A DNA stretch of 8,042 bases from Lachnospiraceae bacterium (GTDB lineage: Bacteria > Bacillota > Clostridia > Lachnospirales > Lachnospiraceae): assembly GCA_003520205.1 (NCBI GenBank), contig DOVG01000191.1:1-8042 (forward strand). The letters are read 5' to 3'. The first letter of the stretch is position 1, and every line of letters begins with the position of its first letter. A model generated the notes under the pieces. The model made no database searches. It saw only the letters and a list, made by a program, of their open reading frames with translations, and was not told the origin of the DNA. The translations under genes and the position numbers were made by a program. This document shows, in pieces, positions 6,569 to 8,042 of this stretch.

Positions 6569-6589
6569 CAGGCGTTTTGCAAACGCCTG
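6569..6589 (+). other. Stable 21-nt hairpin in the surface-protein leader
   Basis: CAGGCGTTT (6569-6577) and AAACGCCTG (6581-6589) pair perfectly around TGC, with five G-C pairs near the base. On the + strand it is followed by ACAAAAATCA, not a T-run, so it is not an intrinsic terminator. It ends 15 bases before the ribosome binding site AAAGGAG (6605-6611), where it could stabilise the mRNA or keep the site accessible. A protein-binding dyad in DNA is the alternative. Confidence 0.55.
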
Positions 6590-6617
6590 ACAAAAATCAT
6601 TATGAAAGGAGAAAATT

Positions 6618-8042
6618 ATGGAGAGTAACAAAAAACGAAGTTTCAGTACGCCGACGCTACTGAAACGGGCACTTGCATATCTGCTGGTCACAGCTATGGT
6701 AATCTCGGGATTCAATATGGTTCCCATGGCGAAGCTGACGGCAGAAGCGGCAGATCTTTTAGCCGAAGGAACATATGTAATGTCAATGAACGATTTTTCG
6801 GCAAAAGTTACGGTTACGCAAGATAATGGAACGAATTATTTGACTTATAGTGGTGACGATATTCATAATCTCAAAATGAAAGTCATTAAGAAAAATGGTG
6901 GATTTTTGCTTTACCGGGAGACATTTGAAGATTATGTTTATTATGACGGTAATGAGAATAAGTTGAGTGTTGTTTCCACTGAAGATGAAGCAACTAGTGT
7001 TGGTTACTGGTCGATAAAGGAAGCTCCTCCTTTTGAAGCAGGTAACTATAAAGTTACAAATTGGGATTATCCAGCATTTACATATAATGGTACTATTTCT
7101 GTTGAAGGTACAGATAATTACCTTAGACTACAAATAGAAGATAATAGGATATATAATTTTAGAGTAAAGAATACTGAATCTGGATATTTATTATTAGAAG
7201 GCGAAGATATATATGCATGTATTTGGGATGGTAAATTCTTTCATCCAGCAAATAGTGAAGATATAGAAATTTATGAAGATACCATCTGTGAATATTGGGA
7301 CATTGAACCTATACCTAATACTACTGTGACATTTGATAAGAATGCTGACGATGCTACAGGCACTACGGAAAGCAAGACATTTGAGAATGGTAAAGTAGTT
7401 AATGCTGTAGAAAATGGTTTTTCGCGTACAGGCTACAGCTTTGATGGATATTACACAGAGGCCGGTACTAAGGTATTTGACAGTAATGGCAAACCTTGTA
7501 AGGCTGCAGATTACATAGAGGTAGAATCCGGCGAAGAAGGTGAAGAAGGCGAAGATACCAATATTTACACTTGGATATGTACAGCTTCGGAACTTACACT
7601 CTATGCTCATTGGAAAAGAATCTATACTGATGTAACATTTGATGGAAATGCTAAAGATAACGCTGATAAAGCTTCTGCGTTTTTTGCACCTGAAGGTGAT
7701 GTTGCAAAACCAACAAGTGTTAAAAGAACGCTTAATGTAGGCGATTCATTTGCCACAGCTATGCCTATTCCAGAGAGAAAAGGTTTTAAATTCGACGGAT
7801 ATTATACCGATGCTACAAATGGTAAGATGGTTTTCGATGCTGAAGGAAAGCCATATATTAAAGCAGATCAGGAATCTGTACAGGATTCAGCTTACTTTGC
7901 AGTGTCTGATGATAAAAAAGTAACATGGAAATATCTCAAAGAAGGAAATGAAGACGCTGATAAGAAGCTCACTTTATATGCTCACTGGAGCAGAGCTTAT
8001 ACAAATGTAACTTTTGATAAGAATGCTACAAAGGCTAAATTT
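6618..8042 (+). CDS. Secreted surface protein with InlB/Flg_new-type B-repeats (3' end outside window)
   Basis: An open frame of 475 codons from ATG 6618 runs off the right edge without a stop. AAAGGAG (6605-6611) is 6 bases before the start. Residues 1-44 are a signal peptide: basic start (KKR, then KR at 16-17), hydrophobic ALAYLLVTAMVISGF, and a cleavage site near AEA|AD. Residues about 46-230 are rich in Thr, Tyr, Asp and short strand-like stretches and match no domain I recognise. From V237 on there are tandem units that begin VTFDKNA or VTFDGNA, contain a GYSFDGYYT/GFKFDGYYT core and end LTLYAHW, the signature of B-repeats found in Listeria InlB and many Clostridia surface proteins (PF09479-like). 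Units start at residues 237, 339 and 464. The missing part probably has more repeats and an anchor. Such proteins usually act outside the cell in adhesion or wall association; the exact role is unknown. It is divergent from a two-component system that may control it. Confidence 0.88.
   Translation, partial: MESNKKRSFSTPTLLKRALAYLLVTAMVISGFNMVPMAKLTAEAADLLAEGTYVMSMNDFSAKVTVTQDNGTNYLTYSGDDIHNLKMKVIKKNGGFLLYRETFEDYVYYDGNENKLSVVSTEDEATSVGYWSIKEAPPFEAGNYKVTNWDYPAFTYNGTISVEGTDNYLRLQIEDNRIYNFRVKNTESGYLLLEGEDIYACIWDGKFFHPANSEDIEIYEDTICEYWDIEPIPNTTVTFDKNADDATGTTESKTFENGKVVNAVENGFSRTGYSFDGYYTEAGTKVFDSNGKPCKAADYIEVESGEEGEEGEDTNIYTWICTASELTLYAHWKRIYTDVTFDGNAKDNADKASAFFAPEGDVAKPTSVKRTLNVGDSFATAMPIPERKGFKFDGYYTDATNGKMVFDAEGKPYIKADQESVQDSAYFAVSDDKKVTWKYLKEGNEDADKKLTLYAHWSRAYTNVTFDKNATKAKF
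7326..7613 (+). repeat. Extended B-repeat unit 1
   Basis: Encodes residues 237-332, from VTFDKNADD to LTLYAHW, with the core GYSFDGYYTEAGTKVFDSNGKP. It contains an insertion with an acidic GEEGEEGED tract before the closing LTLYAHW. Length about 96 residues, longer than a typical B-repeat of about 70. Confidence 0.8.
7530..7556 (+). repeat. Three tandem 9-bp units inside B-repeat 1
   Basis: GGCGAAGAA, GGTGAAGAA and GGCGAAGAT follow one another and encode GEE-GEE-GED. The matching place in unit 2 has no such tract. It looks like a slippage-prone acidic insertion that could vary in copy number. Confidence 0.65.
7632..7988 (+). repeat. Extended B-repeat unit 2
   Basis: Encodes residues 339-457, from VTFDGNAKD to LTLYAHW, with the core GFKFDGYYTDATNGKMVFD and GKPYIKAD. 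At about 119 residues it is longer than unit 1, the extra length lying before the core (around FFAPEGDVAKPTSVKR) and before the end (SAYFAVSDDKKVTW). Confidence 0.8.
8007..8042 (+). repeat. Start of B-repeat unit 3 (cut by window edge)
   Basis: Encodes VTFDKNATKAKF, matching the opening of units 1 and 2; the DNA GTAACTTTTGATAAGAATGC differs from the unit 1 start at only two bases. It shows that the array goes on beyond the window. Confidence 0.7.

Noticed and set aside
6569..6589. Rho-independent terminator
   Set aside because: The hairpin is strong but is not followed by a T-run on the + strand, only weakly on the minus strand, and it lies between a promoter and the gene it serves.
7194..7610. 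138-codon open frame on the minus strand
   Set aside because: It lies antisense within the surface-protein gene, has no ribosome binding site or recognisable domain, and its composition is explained by the AT-rich sense gene.
1..8042. tRNA, rRNA, CRISPR arrays, insertion sequences or phage attachment sites
   Set aside because: I saw no cloverleaf or rRNA-like segments, no regularly spaced identical repeats with unique spacers, and no transposase or integrase coding sequence.

Overview
The window looks like chromosome of a low-GC, Gram-positive anaerobe of the Clostridia, most likely a Lachnospiraceae (Butyrivibrio/Roseburia-like). This is inferred from the frequent AGA and ATA codons, strong AGGAGG-type ribosome binding sites, a YlmH-family protein, a TetM-like GTPase of the long form, a LytS-type kinase and a secreted protein with InlB/Flg_new-type B-repeats. 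The species cannot be fixed from the sequence alone.

Left block (positions 1 to about 4504, all + strand). It opens inside a ylmH-type gene (S4 RNA-binding ribosome-associated quality-control protein; its 5' end lies outside the window). Fifteen bases later comes an 893-residue translational GTPase of the TetM/EF-G superfamily that carries, fused at its C-terminus, a complete NYN/PIN-like nuclease domain resembling Rae1/YacP, the ribosome A-site endonuclease. Twenty-one bases after that is a glycerol-1-phosphate dehydrogenase (AraM/EgsA family). The first two genes look like a translation-surveillance pair: one protein that works on stalled 50S subunits, and one that could enter the A site and cut mRNA there. 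This is the most interesting part of the window.

Right block. A two-component system is read leftwards (6388 to 4521): first an unusual regulator with an XRE helix-turn-helix at the N-terminus and a phospho-receiver domain at the C-terminus, then, overlapping it by one base (TAATG), a seven-helix membrane histidine kinase of the LytS/YehU (PF06580) class. The kinase gene converges on the dehydrogenase gene with only 16 bp between the stop codons and no visible terminator; a 15-bp direct repeat straddles that junction.

The 229-bp divergent intergenic region (6389 to 6617) holds a 21-bp palindrome (9-bp arms, TTT centre), placed about 48 bp upstream of the predicted start of transcription on either side, an extended -10 promoter reading right, a weaker promoter reading left, and a stable hairpin in the right-hand leader. 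On the right an open frame starts at 6618 and runs off the end of the window: a secreted protein with a signal peptide, an unrecognised N-terminal region of about 190 residues, and at least two full and one partial extended B-repeats. The simplest reading is that the two-component system controls itself and this surface protein through the shared palindrome; this is inference.
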